NCBI GenBank assembly: GCA_945921235.1
Contig: CAMEKH010000007.1
Span: 1 to 35,678, forward strand
Reading direction: 5' to 3'
Source: an uncultured Prevotellaceae bacterium
GTDB taxonomy: Bacteria > Bacteroidota > Bacteroidia > Bacteroidales > Muribaculaceae
DNA length: 35,678 nt
Of the stretch, positions 25,923 through 34,133 are shown one piece after another. A program made the position numbers and the translations under genes. The notes beneath the pieces are model-generated. The model was not told where the DNA came from and did no database searches. It saw only the letters and a list, made by a program, of their open reading frames with translations. The first letter of the stretch is position 1, and the number at the start of each line of letters is the position of its first letter.

Positions 25923-25930
25923 TAAATTTG
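25923..25930 (+). promoter_or_regulatory. -7 box for the C1 peptidase gene
   Basis: TAAATTTG lies 30 bp before the start codon. A TTTG at 25907-25910 is only 12 bp away, too close for a normal -33 element. Confidence 0.4.
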
Positions 25931-25959
25931 CACTATAATTTTAACTATTTATTATGATA

Positions 25960-27165
25960 ATGAAATTTAAATATCTATTTAGCCTGCTTTTGGCTACATT
26001 CGTTGGATTATCGGTAAGTGCCGCCGACGATGGTGTGATAATCCCCGACAGCACAGGGTTTAAGTTCACCGATGTGAAAGTTGTGAAATGCACCTCGGTC
26101 AAGGACCAGAACAAATCGGGCACCTGCTGGTGCTTCTCGGCAAATTCTTTCTTGGAAAATGAATTGCTGCGAATCACAGGCAAAGAATACGACCTCTCCG
26201 AGATGTACATTGTGCGCAAATGCTACGAAGAGAAAGCCAAGAAATTCATTCGAATGAATGGTCAAATAAATTTTGCCGAGGGCGGTAGTTTCCTCGATGT
26301 TCCTTATGTGATGAGCCACTTCGGTGCTATGCCTGAAGAGGCTTATAAAGGAATTGAATACGGCGAAGAAAAGCACAATCACAAAGAATTATCTAAAGCC
26401 TTGAATGCTTATCTACGAGCTATCGTAACCGTGCCAAACAAAAAGCTATCGAAATCTTGGTTCGAAGGTTATTTAGGCATTCTTGATGCTTACTTCGGCA
26501 AACTTCCCGAAAATTTCAAATTCGAGGGAAAGAATTACACTGCCAAGAGCTTTGAGCAATCGCTCGGACTCACCCTAAATGCCTACATGGCTTTCACGTC
26601 GTTCACTCACCACCCATTCTACAAGCCTTTTGCCCTTGAAGTTGCCGACAACTGGATTTGGGGTACGCATGAGAATGTAAAACTCGATGAACTTCAAAAA
26701 ATCGTGGACAATGCCATCGACAACGGCTACTCCGTTGGCTGGGCTGCCGACGTGAGCGAGAAAGGATTCAAGTGGCGCAAGGGATATGCCGTGCTACCTA
26801 AGGCTCGCGAAGAAAAAGACCTCGACGGAACTGAACTATCCAAATGGGTTCAGGTGTCGGACTCCGAGCGCGAAAACATGAAATACAAAATCAAAGGTCC
26901 GTGCGAAGAAATGAAAGTGACTCAGGAATTGCGACAAGAGATGTTCGACAACCAAGAAACTACCGACGACCATGGTATGGTTATCGTTGGCTCGGCTGTC
27001 GACCAAAAGGGCAATAAATATTACAAGGTAAAAAATTCATGGGACACTAACCAAATCTACAATGGTTACTTCTATGTGTCGATGCCTTATTTCCTTGCCA
27101 AAACACTCGGCATCTACGTTCACCGCGATGCCGTGCCTGCATCTATCCTCAACAAGCTGAAATAA
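25960..27165 (+). CDS. Exported C1-family cysteine peptidase (aminopeptidase C/bleomycin hydrolase type)
   Basis: A papain-fold peptidase of about 400 residues with a signal peptide (MKFKYLFSLLLATF to SVSAA). Numbering from the ATG at 25954, the catalytic set is complete: oxyanion Gln52 and nucleophile Cys58 in DQNKSGTCWCFS, His340 in DDHGMVIVG and Asn361 in KVKNSWDTN. A GGSFLDVPYVMSHFG stretch after the active-site helix is typical of the PepC/bleomycin-hydrolase group. Those enzymes are usually cytoplasmic aminopeptidases, but this one is exported, as is common in Bacteroidetes. It likely degrades peptides in the periplasm. Start 25954 (MIM) is an alternative. The neighbour converges 34 bp away. 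Confidence 0.9.
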   Translation: MKFKYLFSLLLATFVGLSVSAADDGVIIPDSTGFKFTDVKVVKCTSVKDQNKSGTCWCFSANSFLENELLRITGKEYDLSEMYIVRKCYEEKAKKFIRMNGQINFAEGGSFLDVPYVMSHFGAMPEEAYKGIEYGEEKHNHKELSKALNAYLRAIVTVPNKKLSKSWFEGYLGILDAYFGKLPENFKFEGKNYTAKSFEQSLGLTLNAYMAFTSFTHHPFYKPFALEVADNWIWGTHENVKLDELQKIVDNAIDNGYSVGWAADVSEKGFKWRKGYAVLPKAREEKDLDGTELSKWVQVSDSERENMKYKIKGPCEEMKVTQELRQEMFDNQETTDDHGMVIVGSAVDQKGNKYYKVKNSWDTNQIYNGYFYVSMPYFLAKTLGIYVHRDAVPASILNKLK

Positions 27166-27199
27166 GCCACTGCCTTTTTCACGGCTTAACCGCATATCT

Positions 27200-27787
27200 T
27201 CACGCCGCTCCGACCGAAGTTTCTCTTCGCGACTTGCGGCGTGAATCTATATATTCAAGCAGCGATGCAAGCGAAATGCACATCAGCGAAATGCCGGTAA
27301 TGAGATTCACCCACTTCTCCACCGTGCGCACGTCGGTAATTAGCAGCACAAAGCCTGCCACTGCCACAAGTAGCGGCAATAGATAGAGCCACAACGACAC
27401 CCCCACCTTGCGCGACGTAATAAATAGTACCACTATGTGATACACTCCGCCAAGCAATAGCACGGCAGCAAATATATACGACAAAATCTCCACAAACAGC
27501 AACGGACGAAGAATGAGCGACAACCCGAAGCAGATGCCTCCAAGCAACGGCAGCACTCCGCCATTTCCTATGCCTGCTCGAGGCTCATCGGCATACTCCC
27601 CTGCTACCGTCTTCGATGCCTGAGCCATCATCAGCACAAGTGCTATCACCGAGGGCACAAGAAACATAACCCCTGCCACTATCACCACACTTTCCATCAA
27701 CCGGGCTTCATCGTAAAGCAAGGTCAACAACAATCCTGCCAAAAACACAAAGGTGTTGACAAGAAATCCCGAACTCCTTTTTATCAT
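27200..27787 (-). CDS. DUF308/HdeD-like multi-pass membrane protein
   Basis: A 195-residue integral membrane protein with about six hydrophobic segments arranged in pairs (NTFVFLAGLLLTLLYD, VVIVAGVMFLVPSVIALVL, LLGGICFGLSLILRPLLFV, AVLLLGGVYHIVVLFI, LWLYLLPLLVAVAGFVLLI, and ITGISLMCISLASLLEY). The C-terminal tail is basic (SRRKSRRE). The repeated two-helix pattern resembles the DUF308/HdeD family, whose function in most bacteria is unknown. It is convergent with the C1 peptidase and divergent from the lipid kinase. I see no clear -7 box for it. Confidence 0.62.
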   Translation of the reverse strand: MIKRSSGFLVNTFVFLAGLLLTLLYDEARLMESVVIVAGVMFLVPSVIALVLMMAQASKTVAGEYADEPRAGIGNGGVLPLLGGICFGLSLILRPLLFVEILSYIFAAVLLLGGVYHIVVLFITSRKVGVSLWLYLLPLLVAVAGFVLLITDVRTVEKWVNLITGISLMCISLASLLEYIDSRRKSRRETSVGAA

Positions 27788-27897
27788 ATCTTCTTTATTT
27801 TTATTATTTTTCCTCTTTCCGTGTTATTTTCACGGTCGTTTTCTCTTTTACAACAACGAAATTAGTCATTAAAGTTTATTATCCCACTATTTTTTAC

Positions 27898-27905
27898 TAT
27901 TTTTG
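27898..27905 (+). promoter_or_regulatory. -7 box for the lipid kinase gene
   Basis: TATTTTTG lies 29 bp before the TTG start. A -33 TTG is not obvious at normal spacing. Confidence 0.4.
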
Positions 27906-27934
27906 TAGTCCGTACTCACTCAAAACGCAAAAAA

Positions 27935-28909
27935 TTGGCTGAGAAAAAGAAAATATTGGCAGTCATAAACCCTATTTCGGGCACTTCGAAGAAGGAATAC
28001 TTCCCCGAAATAATTGCTCGTTGTATCGACAGCTCTAAATTCGATGTAACCGTGAGGTTCACACAGCATGCCTCACACGCCACTACCCTCACTCAGGAAG
28101 CTATCGACAACGATTTCTACGGCGTTATTGCTGTGGGTGGCGATGGCACTATTAATGAGGTGGCGGCTGCCCTGCGCGACTCGCACACCGCCCTCGGCAT
28201 CATTCCTTGTGGCTCGGGCAACGGATTGGCTCGACACCTCGGCATCTCGCTCAACATCGACAAGGCTTTGGATGTAATCAATAAGGACAACATCAGCGCC
28301 CTCGACTATTGCACTGCCAACGAACGTCCGTTCTTCTGCACCTGCGGCGTAGGCTTCGACGCTCACGTCAGCCGCAAATTCGCCGAAGCTAAGAAACGGG
28401 GTCCATTGAGCTACATTCAAAAAACTCTTGTGGAATATCTAAAATATCGAAGCCAAATCTACAGCATCGAAACTGCCGACAAGGTTATCACCGAAAAGGC
28501 TTTCGTTATTGCCTGCGGAAACGCTTCGCAATATGGCAACAACGCTTTCATAACACCTCAAGCAAGTATGAACGACGGACTTATCGATGTGACTGTGATT
28601 CTGCCGTTCACTCCGCTCGACACTGCTTTGATGGGAGTGTTGCTTTTCACTCGCCACATCGACCAAGATACTAACATTCAATCTTTTCGCACTCCCGAAT
28701 TAATAATCCACCGCCCAAGCCCCGACATAATGCACATCGACGGAGAACCCGTAATGATGCCTGCCGACATTCACATAAAATGCCACAAATCGGGCATCAG
28801 AATTTTCCTGCCCGACTCGTCGCCCGACGACCGCAAATCACTCTTCGCTCCTATCGAAAATGGCTTTTGGGATTTTGTGAACACTATTCGCTCCGAATTA
28901 AACATTTAA
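27935..28909 (+). CDS. YegS/DgkB-type lipid kinase
   Basis: A 324-residue member of the diacylglycerol/sphingosine kinase catalytic family, which phosphorylates the hydroxyl of a lipid with ATP. The nucleotide motif GGDGTINEV (residues 68-76) and the PCGSGNGLARHLG loop are intact. NPISGTSKKEYF opens the domain. GEPVMMPADIHIKCHKSGI closes it. It has no signal peptide and is probably bound to the inner face of the membrane. The start is TTG at 27935, and no ATG or GTG is near in frame. A sphingolipid-synthesis gene (serine palmitoyltransferase) lies 5 kb downstream, so a sphingoid substrate is conceivable but not shown. Confidence 0.87.
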   Translation: MAEKKKILAVINPISGTSKKEYFPEIIARCIDSSKFDVTVRFTQHASHATTLTQEAIDNDFYGVIAVGGDGTINEVAAALRDSHTALGIIPCGSGNGLARHLGISLNIDKALDVINKDNISALDYCTANERPFFCTCGVGFDAHVSRKFAEAKKRGPLSYIQKTLVEYLKYRSQIYSIETADKVITEKAFVIACGNASQYGNNAFITPQASMNDGLIDVTVILPFTPLDTALMGVLLFTRHIDQDTNIQSFRTPELIIHRPSPDIMHIDGEPVMMPADIHIKCHKSGIRIFLPDSSPDDRKSLFAPIENGFWDFVNTIRSELNI

Positions 28910-28916
28910 CAAACTA

Positions 28917-28953
28917 AGCGTTTTAACAAAATTTAATATCCTAAAACGCTCTT
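28917..28953 (+). terminator. Weak terminator after the lipid kinase gene
   Basis: A 9-bp stem (28917-28925 with 28942-28950) with a 16-base loop is followed only by CTTTCTCC, so the T tract is poor. Confidence 0.4.
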
Positions 28954-28988
28954 TCTCCAACAAAATAGTTCAAAAACACATTTTTTTA

Positions 28989-29020
28989 TTTGTTTTTTGT
29001 AGGTAATAGCCGTAAATTCG
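28989..29020 (+). promoter_or_regulatory. Possible promoter of the alpha-glucan operon
   Basis: TTTG (28989-28992), 20 bp, then TAAATTCG (29013-29020), one base off the TAnnTTTG consensus. The leader to ATG 29077 would be about 50 nt. Confidence 0.35.
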
Positions 29021-29076
29021 TATCGAAACAATTAAGTTTCTATTTTTACCATACTAATAACCTAAAATCACTCATA

Positions 29077-31023
29077 ATGAGCTATTTAAAATTTGATAAA
29101 AGCCTGATGATTAATCTGGAGCAATCTCTCCCCAAGGAGATGTTGCGCACCAATCAGTCAGGAGCCTATCATTGTACAACTATTGTCGGGTGCAACACTC
29201 GCAAGCAGCACGGATTGCTCGTAATTCCTATCCCCGAGATGGATGACGACAATCACGTTTTGCTTTCTTCACTCGATGAAACCGTGATTCAGCACGGCGC
29301 TCCATTCAATCTGGGGCTTCACAAGTACAATGGTTCATGCTTTAGCCCCAACGGGCATAAGTATATCCGCGAATACGACTGCGAAACAGTGCCTCGAACC
29401 ACATACCGCGTGGGCGGCGTGATTCTCACTAAAGAGAAAATCTTCATTTCGCACGAGAACCGAATCCTTATCCGCTACACGCTCGTCGATGCCCACTCGC
29501 AGACGACTCTGCAATTCCGTCCTTTCCTCGCCTTCCGAAATGCCAACGACCTGTGCATGGAAAATGGCGTGGCAAATCGCGATTACACAGAGGTGAAAAA
29601 TGGTATTGCCACTTGTATGTACACCGGATATCCTACCCTCTACATGCAGTGTAGCCACAAGCCGGAATTCATTTTCCAGCCTAATTGGTACAAAGGCATC
29701 GAGTACATCAAGGACCAAGAACGAGGAATCCCTTACCGCGAAGACTTATATGTGCCGGGATATTTCCAACTTAACATTAAGAAAGGTGAAAGCATCATCT
29801 TCTCGGCAGGAATCTCAGAAGTAAGTCCGCGTAACCTTGCAAAAATGTACGACGAGGAAATTAAAACGCGTACTCCCCGCACAAGTTTCTATAACTGCAT
29901 GAAGAATTGCGCCAAGCAATTCTATGTGAAACGCACCGAGGGTAAATACCTACTCGCCGGATACCCATGGTTCAAAATTCGTGCACGCGACGAGTTTATC
30001 GCACTCCCGGGTACCACCCTGTCGGTTCACCACCGCGCTGACTTTGAGGAAATTATGGACACTGCACAAAAGTCGCTCCTCGAGTTTATGGCAACCGGCA
30101 AAGCCGATGCAGTGATGCAGGGAATCGACCTCCCCGACGTCCCGCTATGGGCTATTTGGGCTATTCAGCAATACTACAAAGAAGCCGGCGAAACCGAAAC
30201 CCGCAAGCGCTATGGCGCTCTCGTCAAGGAGATTATAAGCTATATCTTAAGCAACAAACATCCTAATCTCGAGTTCAACGAATCGGGTCTTATTTCCACC
30301 AACGGACGCACTTATCCTGTTTCGTGGATGGACTCTTCAAACCCCGACGGAACACCAATTGTGGCTCGAACAGGTTTCCTCGTTGAGTTCAACGCTCTTT
30401 GGTACAATGCGCTGATGTTTGCTCACGCTCTGTTTGCTACCGATGAGGCTGAACGCGAGAACACCATGAAGTGGGAAAGCATTGCCACCCTGTGCAAAGA
30501 CTCGTTCACCGATACGTTCATGAACGACTTCGGTTATCTCTACGACTATGTCACCGGATTGTTCACCGACCTTAGTGTGCGCCCGAACATGATTATCGCT
30601 GCCGGTCTTGACTATTCACCTCTCGACCGACGTCAGCGCAAATCGGTGCTCGATGTAGTGACACGAGAACTATTGACTCCTAAGGGTTTGCGAACTTTAA
30701 GCCCGAAGAGCTACGGATACTCTCCGATTTATCTCGGAAACCCGTCGGAACGCGAATACGCCTACTATCAGGGTCCTGCTCGCCCTTGGCTCATGGGATT
30801 CTATGCCGATGCCTACATCAAAGTCTTCGGCTTGAGCGGTGTGTCATTCATTGAGCGCATGATGATAGGTTTCGAAGACGAAATGACACAAGGTTGCATC
30901 GGTTCGCTCTCTGAACTCTACGACGGAAACCCACCATTCACCGGTCGAGGAGCTGTGAGCTTCGCCACTAATGTGGGTGGTGTGCTCAGAGTACTGCGAC
31001 TCTTGAAAAATTTAAACTTATAA
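29077..31023 (+). CDS. Glycogen debranching enzyme, bacterial/archaeal GDE type (GH133-like)
   Basis: A 648-residue cytoplasmic debranching enzyme (amylo-alpha-1,6-glucosidase), removing branch stubs from glycogen. The N-terminal beta domain starts LEQSLPKEMLRTNQSGAY and GCNTRKQHGLLV, typical of this family. The (alpha/alpha)6 catalytic domain includes DLPDVPLWAIWAIQQYY, YPVSWMDSSNPDG (likely acid Asp in WMD) and VEFNALWYNAL, near EYAYYQGPARPWLMGFY. An in-frame ATG at 28990 would add 29 residues across the leader and is rejected. It is the first of three genes (spacings 29 and 79 bp) for alpha-glucan turnover. This trio recurs in Bacteroidales, to my knowledge. Confidence 0.9.
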   Translation: MSYLKFDKSLMINLEQSLPKEMLRTNQSGAYHCTTIVGCNTRKQHGLLVIPIPEMDDDNHVLLSSLDETVIQHGAPFNLGLHKYNGSCFSPNGHKYIREYDCETVPRTTYRVGGVILTKEKIFISHENRILIRYTLVDAHSQTTLQFRPFLAFRNANDLCMENGVANRDYTEVKNGIATCMYTGYPTLYMQCSHKPEFIFQPNWYKGIEYIKDQERGIPYREDLYVPGYFQLNIKKGESIIFSAGISEVSPRNLAKMYDEEIKTRTPRTSFYNCMKNCAKQFYVKRTEGKYLLAGYPWFKIRARDEFIALPGTTLSVHHRADFEEIMDTAQKSLLEFMATGKADAVMQGIDLPDVPLWAIWAIQQYYKEAGETETRKRYGALVKEIISYILSNKHPNLEFNESGLISTNGRTYPVSWMDSSNPDGTPIVARTGFLVEFNALWYNALMFAHALFATDEAERENTMKWESIATLCKDSFTDTFMNDFGYLYDYVTGLFTDLSVRPNMIIAAGLDYSPLDRRQRKSVLDVVTRELLTPKGLRTLSPKSYGYSPIYLGNPSEREYAYYQGPARPWLMGFYADAYIKVFGLSGVSFIERMMIGFEDEMTQGCIGSLSELYDGNPPFTGRGAVSFATNVGGVLRVLRLLKNLNL

Positions 31024-31052
31024 TTGAGAAATAAATTGCATCATTACCATAT

Positions 31053-32312
31053 ATGAAAGCTTTAATGTTCGGGTGGGAATTCCCACCTCATATCCTCGGA
31101 GGACTTGGAACTGCCAGCTATGGTTTGACAAAGGGAATGTATGATAATGGCGATATGGACATCACATTCGTCATTCCTAAGCCTTGGGGCGACGAAGAGC
31201 GTAGCTTCGCTCGTATCGTCGGCGCCAACTCTGTCCCCGTAGCTTGGAGAGATGTAAGCTGGGATTACGTGCAAAGCCGCATTGGAAACGTCATGGACCC
31301 ACAGCTCTATTTCGACCTTCGCGACCACATCTATGCCGACTTCAACTACATGGGCACAAACGACCTCGGTTGTATTGAATTTTCGGGACGCTATCCCGAT
31401 AACCTGCTTGAGGAAATCAACAACTACTCAATCATGGCAGGAGTTATTGCCCGCACCGTGCCGTGCGATGTGATTCACTCTCACGATTGGCTTACCTACC
31501 CTGCCGGTATACACGCCAAGCAGGTCACCGGAAAGCCCCTCGTAATCCATGTGCATGCCACCGACTTCGACCGTAGCCGTGGCAATGTGAACCCCACGGT
31601 GTTTGCTATCGAGAAGGACGGTATGAACAATGCCGACCACATCATCACCGTGAGCAACCTCACTCGCCAGACGGTTATCGAAAAATATGGCATTAACCCC
31701 GAAAAGGTTACTACCGTGCACAATGCTGTGGAACCTCTCAGCGAGGAAATTCGCAACATCAAGATGAAGAAAGGTAAAGACAAGGTGGTGACATTCCTCG
31801 GCCGTATCACTATGCAAAAAGGTCCGGAATACTTCGTTGAAGCTGCTTCAAGAGTGCTCCAAAAAACTCACAACGTGCGCTTCGTGATGGCAGGTAGCGG
31901 CGATATGATGGAAAAAATGATTCGTCTTGCCGCCGACCGCGACATTGCCGACCGCTTCCACTTCACGGGATTCCTAAAGGGCCGTCAAGTCTACGAAATG
32001 CTCGCTGCAAGCGATGTCTACATCATGCCTTCGGTGTCGGAGCCTTTCGGCATTTCGCCTCTTGAAGCTATGCAGATGGGTGTACCTTCTATCATCTCTA
32101 AGCAGTCGGGCTGCGCCGAAATCCTTGAAAACGTGATAAAAATCGACTATTGGGACATTAATGCTATGGCTGATTCTATCTACGCCATTATCAAGTATCC
32201 GGCTCTTTATAATCACCTTCGCGACCGCGGACTTGCCGAAATCGATACTATACAGTGGAAAAAAGCAGGTGCCAAGGTTATCGACATCTATCATAAAGTG
32301 ATAGGTCACTAA
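31053..32312 (+). CDS. Glycosyltransferase (GT4/GT5-like), probable glycogen synthase
   Basis: A 419-residue GT-B glycosyltransferase. The N-terminal donor/acceptor loop FPPHILGGLGTASYGL resembles the glycogen-synthase opening with its Gly-Gly-Leu. HSHDWLTYPAGI and VHNAVE follow. The C-terminal nucleotide-sugar motif is SEPFGISPLEAMQMG with the paired Glu residues of the family. Being between a debranching enzyme and a GH57 protein, it is most likely the chain-elongating enzyme of glycogen synthesis, using ADP- or UDP-glucose. The donor cannot be read from the sequence. It has no signal peptide. Confidence 0.85.
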   Translation: MKALMFGWEFPPHILGGLGTASYGLTKGMYDNGDMDITFVIPKPWGDEERSFARIVGANSVPVAWRDVSWDYVQSRIGNVMDPQLYFDLRDHIYADFNYMGTNDLGCIEFSGRYPDNLLEEINNYSIMAGVIARTVPCDVIHSHDWLTYPAGIHAKQVTGKPLVIHVHATDFDRSRGNVNPTVFAIEKDGMNNADHIITVSNLTRQTVIEKYGINPEKVTTVHNAVEPLSEEIRNIKMKKGKDKVVTFLGRITMQKGPEYFVEAASRVLQKTHNVRFVMAGSGDMMEKMIRLAADRDIADRFHFTGFLKGRQVYEMLAASDVYIMPSVSEPFGISPLEAMQMGVPSIISKQSGCAEILENVIKIDYWDINAMADSIYAIIKYPALYNHLRDRGLAEIDTIQWKKAGAKVIDIYHKVIGH

Positions 32313-32391
32313 CTCTCGTCGCGGCTAAAGTGCGACAAAATAAAAATTTATTAAGCAAACGTTTAATTACCAACGAATTTAATCAAATAAA

Positions 32392-33810
32392 ATGAAAGCC
32401 ATTTGTTTTTATTTTCAAATACATCAGCCGTTCCGTTTAAAGACTTATCGCTTCTTTGATATCGGTAACGACCATTACTATTACGACGATTTCGCTAACG
32501 ATGAAATCATCACTCGCATTGCTCAGCGCTCTTATCTCCCTGCCAACGCAATGCTTCTCGATATGATTAAGGAGTCGGGGAAAAAGTTCAAAGTAGCTTT
32601 CTCTATCACGGGAACCGCTCTCGAACAATTGGAACAGTACGTTCCTGAATTTATCGACTCTATGAAAGAGCTGGCAGCAACAGGTTGCGTGGAATTCCTC
32701 TCCGAAACCTACGCTCACTCTCTTGCTTCTCTTGGCGACCCCGATGAATTCGTCGCTCAGGTGAAAGCTCACGATGAAAAGATTTTCCAACTCTTCGGGC
32801 AAAAACCTAAAGTGTTTAGAAACACCGAGCTGATTTATAGCGATGACATTGCATCAATGGTGGCTGCAATGGGATTCAAAGGCGCTATTACCGATGGAGC
32901 AAAGCATATCCTCGGCTGGAAATCGCCTAACTACGTCTACGCCTCGGCTGCTGCTCCTAAGCTAAAACTCTTGCTCAAAAACTCTAAGCTTAGCGACGAT
33001 ATCTCTTTCTTGTTCAGCAACCCCGAGTGGGAGTCTTATCCTCTCACTGCCGATAAATACATCGACTGGATTGCCGCACTTCCGCAAGAGGAACAAATAG
33101 TGAACCTATTCATGAACTACGAAACTTTCGGCGAACTCCAAGCTCGCGAAACGGGTATTTTTGAATTCATGAAGGCGCTTCCTCGTTTCGCTAAAGAAAA
33201 AGATATCACTTTCTGGACTCCAAGCGAAACTCTATCTAAACTGAAATCTGTGGGCGAACTTTCAGTTCCTTATCCAATGTCTTGGGCAGATGAAGCTCGC
33301 GACACCAGCGCATGGCTCGGTAATGACTTGCAGAACGAAGCATTCAAGAAACTATATTCTATCGCTGAGCGCGTACGCCTGTGCGACGACCGACGCTTGA
33401 AGCAGGACTGGAACTACCTACAGACATCTGACCACTTCTTCTATATGTGCACTAAGCACCGCAACGATGGCGCCGTTCACTCGCACTATAGCCCCTACGA
33501 AACTCCGTTCCAAGCATTTATGAACTATATGAACGTGCTTTCCGACTTCATTGTGCGTGTGGAAGAGCAATATCCTCTCTCTATTGAGAACGAAGAACTT
33601 AACGCTCTGCTCACCACTATCCGCAACCAAGCCAAGGAAATTGAAGTGCTGAACCGAGAGGTTACTCTAATGCGTAACAACATCATCAAAGCCGAAGAGG
33701 GCGATATGGAACCTGTGGTAGAAGACAAACCGGCTGAGCCGGCTAAAAAAACCGCAAAAAAACCTGCGGCTAAAAAAACTACTAAGAAAGTCGCAAAAAA
33801 TGCCGAGTAA
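32392..33810 (+). CDS. GH57 alpha-amylase-like protein with a lysine-rich tail
   Basis: A 472-residue member of GH57, third gene of the alpha-glucan operon. Conserved regions are visible in order: HQPFR (11-15), SITGTALEQL, FRNTELIYSDD with the nucleophile Glu146, MNYETFGE at 241-248 and TPSETLSKL. In motif 4 the family pattern D-Y-E-T-F-G has Asn242 in place of the catalytic Asp, and the residue after GE is Leu, not His. This suggests weak or absent hydrolysis. After a likely coiled coil (about 398-435), the last 28 residues are Lys/Ala/Pro-rich like histone H1 repeats. The substrate may be bound rather than cut. A strong terminator follows the gene. Confidence 0.88.
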   Translation: MKAICFYFQIHQPFRLKTYRFFDIGNDHYYYDDFANDEIITRIAQRSYLPANAMLLDMIKESGKKFKVAFSITGTALEQLEQYVPEFIDSMKELAATGCVEFLSETYAHSLASLGDPDEFVAQVKAHDEKIFQLFGQKPKVFRNTELIYSDDIASMVAAMGFKGAITDGAKHILGWKSPNYVYASAAAPKLKLLLKNSKLSDDISFLFSNPEWESYPLTADKYIDWIAALPQEEQIVNLFMNYETFGELQARETGIFEFMKALPRFAKEKDITFWTPSETLSKLKSVGELSVPYPMSWADEARDTSAWLGNDLQNEAFKKLYSIAERVRLCDDRRLKQDWNYLQTSDHFFYMCTKHRNDGAVHSHYSPYETPFQAFMNYMNVLSDFIVRVEEQYPLSIENEELNALLTTIRNQAKEIEVLNREVTLMRNNIIKAEEGDMEPVVEDKPAEPAKKTAKKPAAKKTTKKVAKNAE

Positions 33811-34133
33811 AATAACAACTTTATTTTTACCCGCATCTATAATAGCGACTTTATAGCTCAATTCCCCTCCACTAACGAGCAGTTTATGCTCTAATGAAAA
33901 AGGGACTTTGCCTGATTGATTGGCAAAGTCCCTTTTCTATAAATCAACGTTTCCGCAAAAAATTACCCATTATTCTTGGGAAAACCATTATGCAAAAAAC
34001 GCCGTCCCCCCGATTATCCATCATATATAAGCTTCATAAAAGCAGAAAACCGTGCAGCAAATATTCTTTACCACACAGTTCCCCGTTTTTTTATGCTATG
34101 TTCTACCGAACTATATCACAAGCTAATGTATTA
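33811..34133. other. 323-bp gene-free stretch between convergent genes
   Basis: It holds the terminator at 33897-33940. From there to 34133 it is A/T-rich with no gene, hairpin or promoter box that I can support. An open frame from 33894 starts inside the terminator stem and runs antisense to the next gene, so it is not counted. Confidence 0.6.
33897..33940. terminator. Strong terminator after the GH57 gene, bidirectional
   Basis: A perfect stem of about 14-15 bp (33898-33912 with 33922-33936) has an A run on its left and a T-rich run on its right. It can serve the + operon and possibly the minus-strand gene at 34134. Confidence 0.85.

Noticed and set aside
27163-27188. A possible hairpin between the C1 peptidase and the DUF308-like gene
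   Set aside because: The stem is only 6 bp with a 14-base loop and includes the stop codon. It is too weak to call a terminator.
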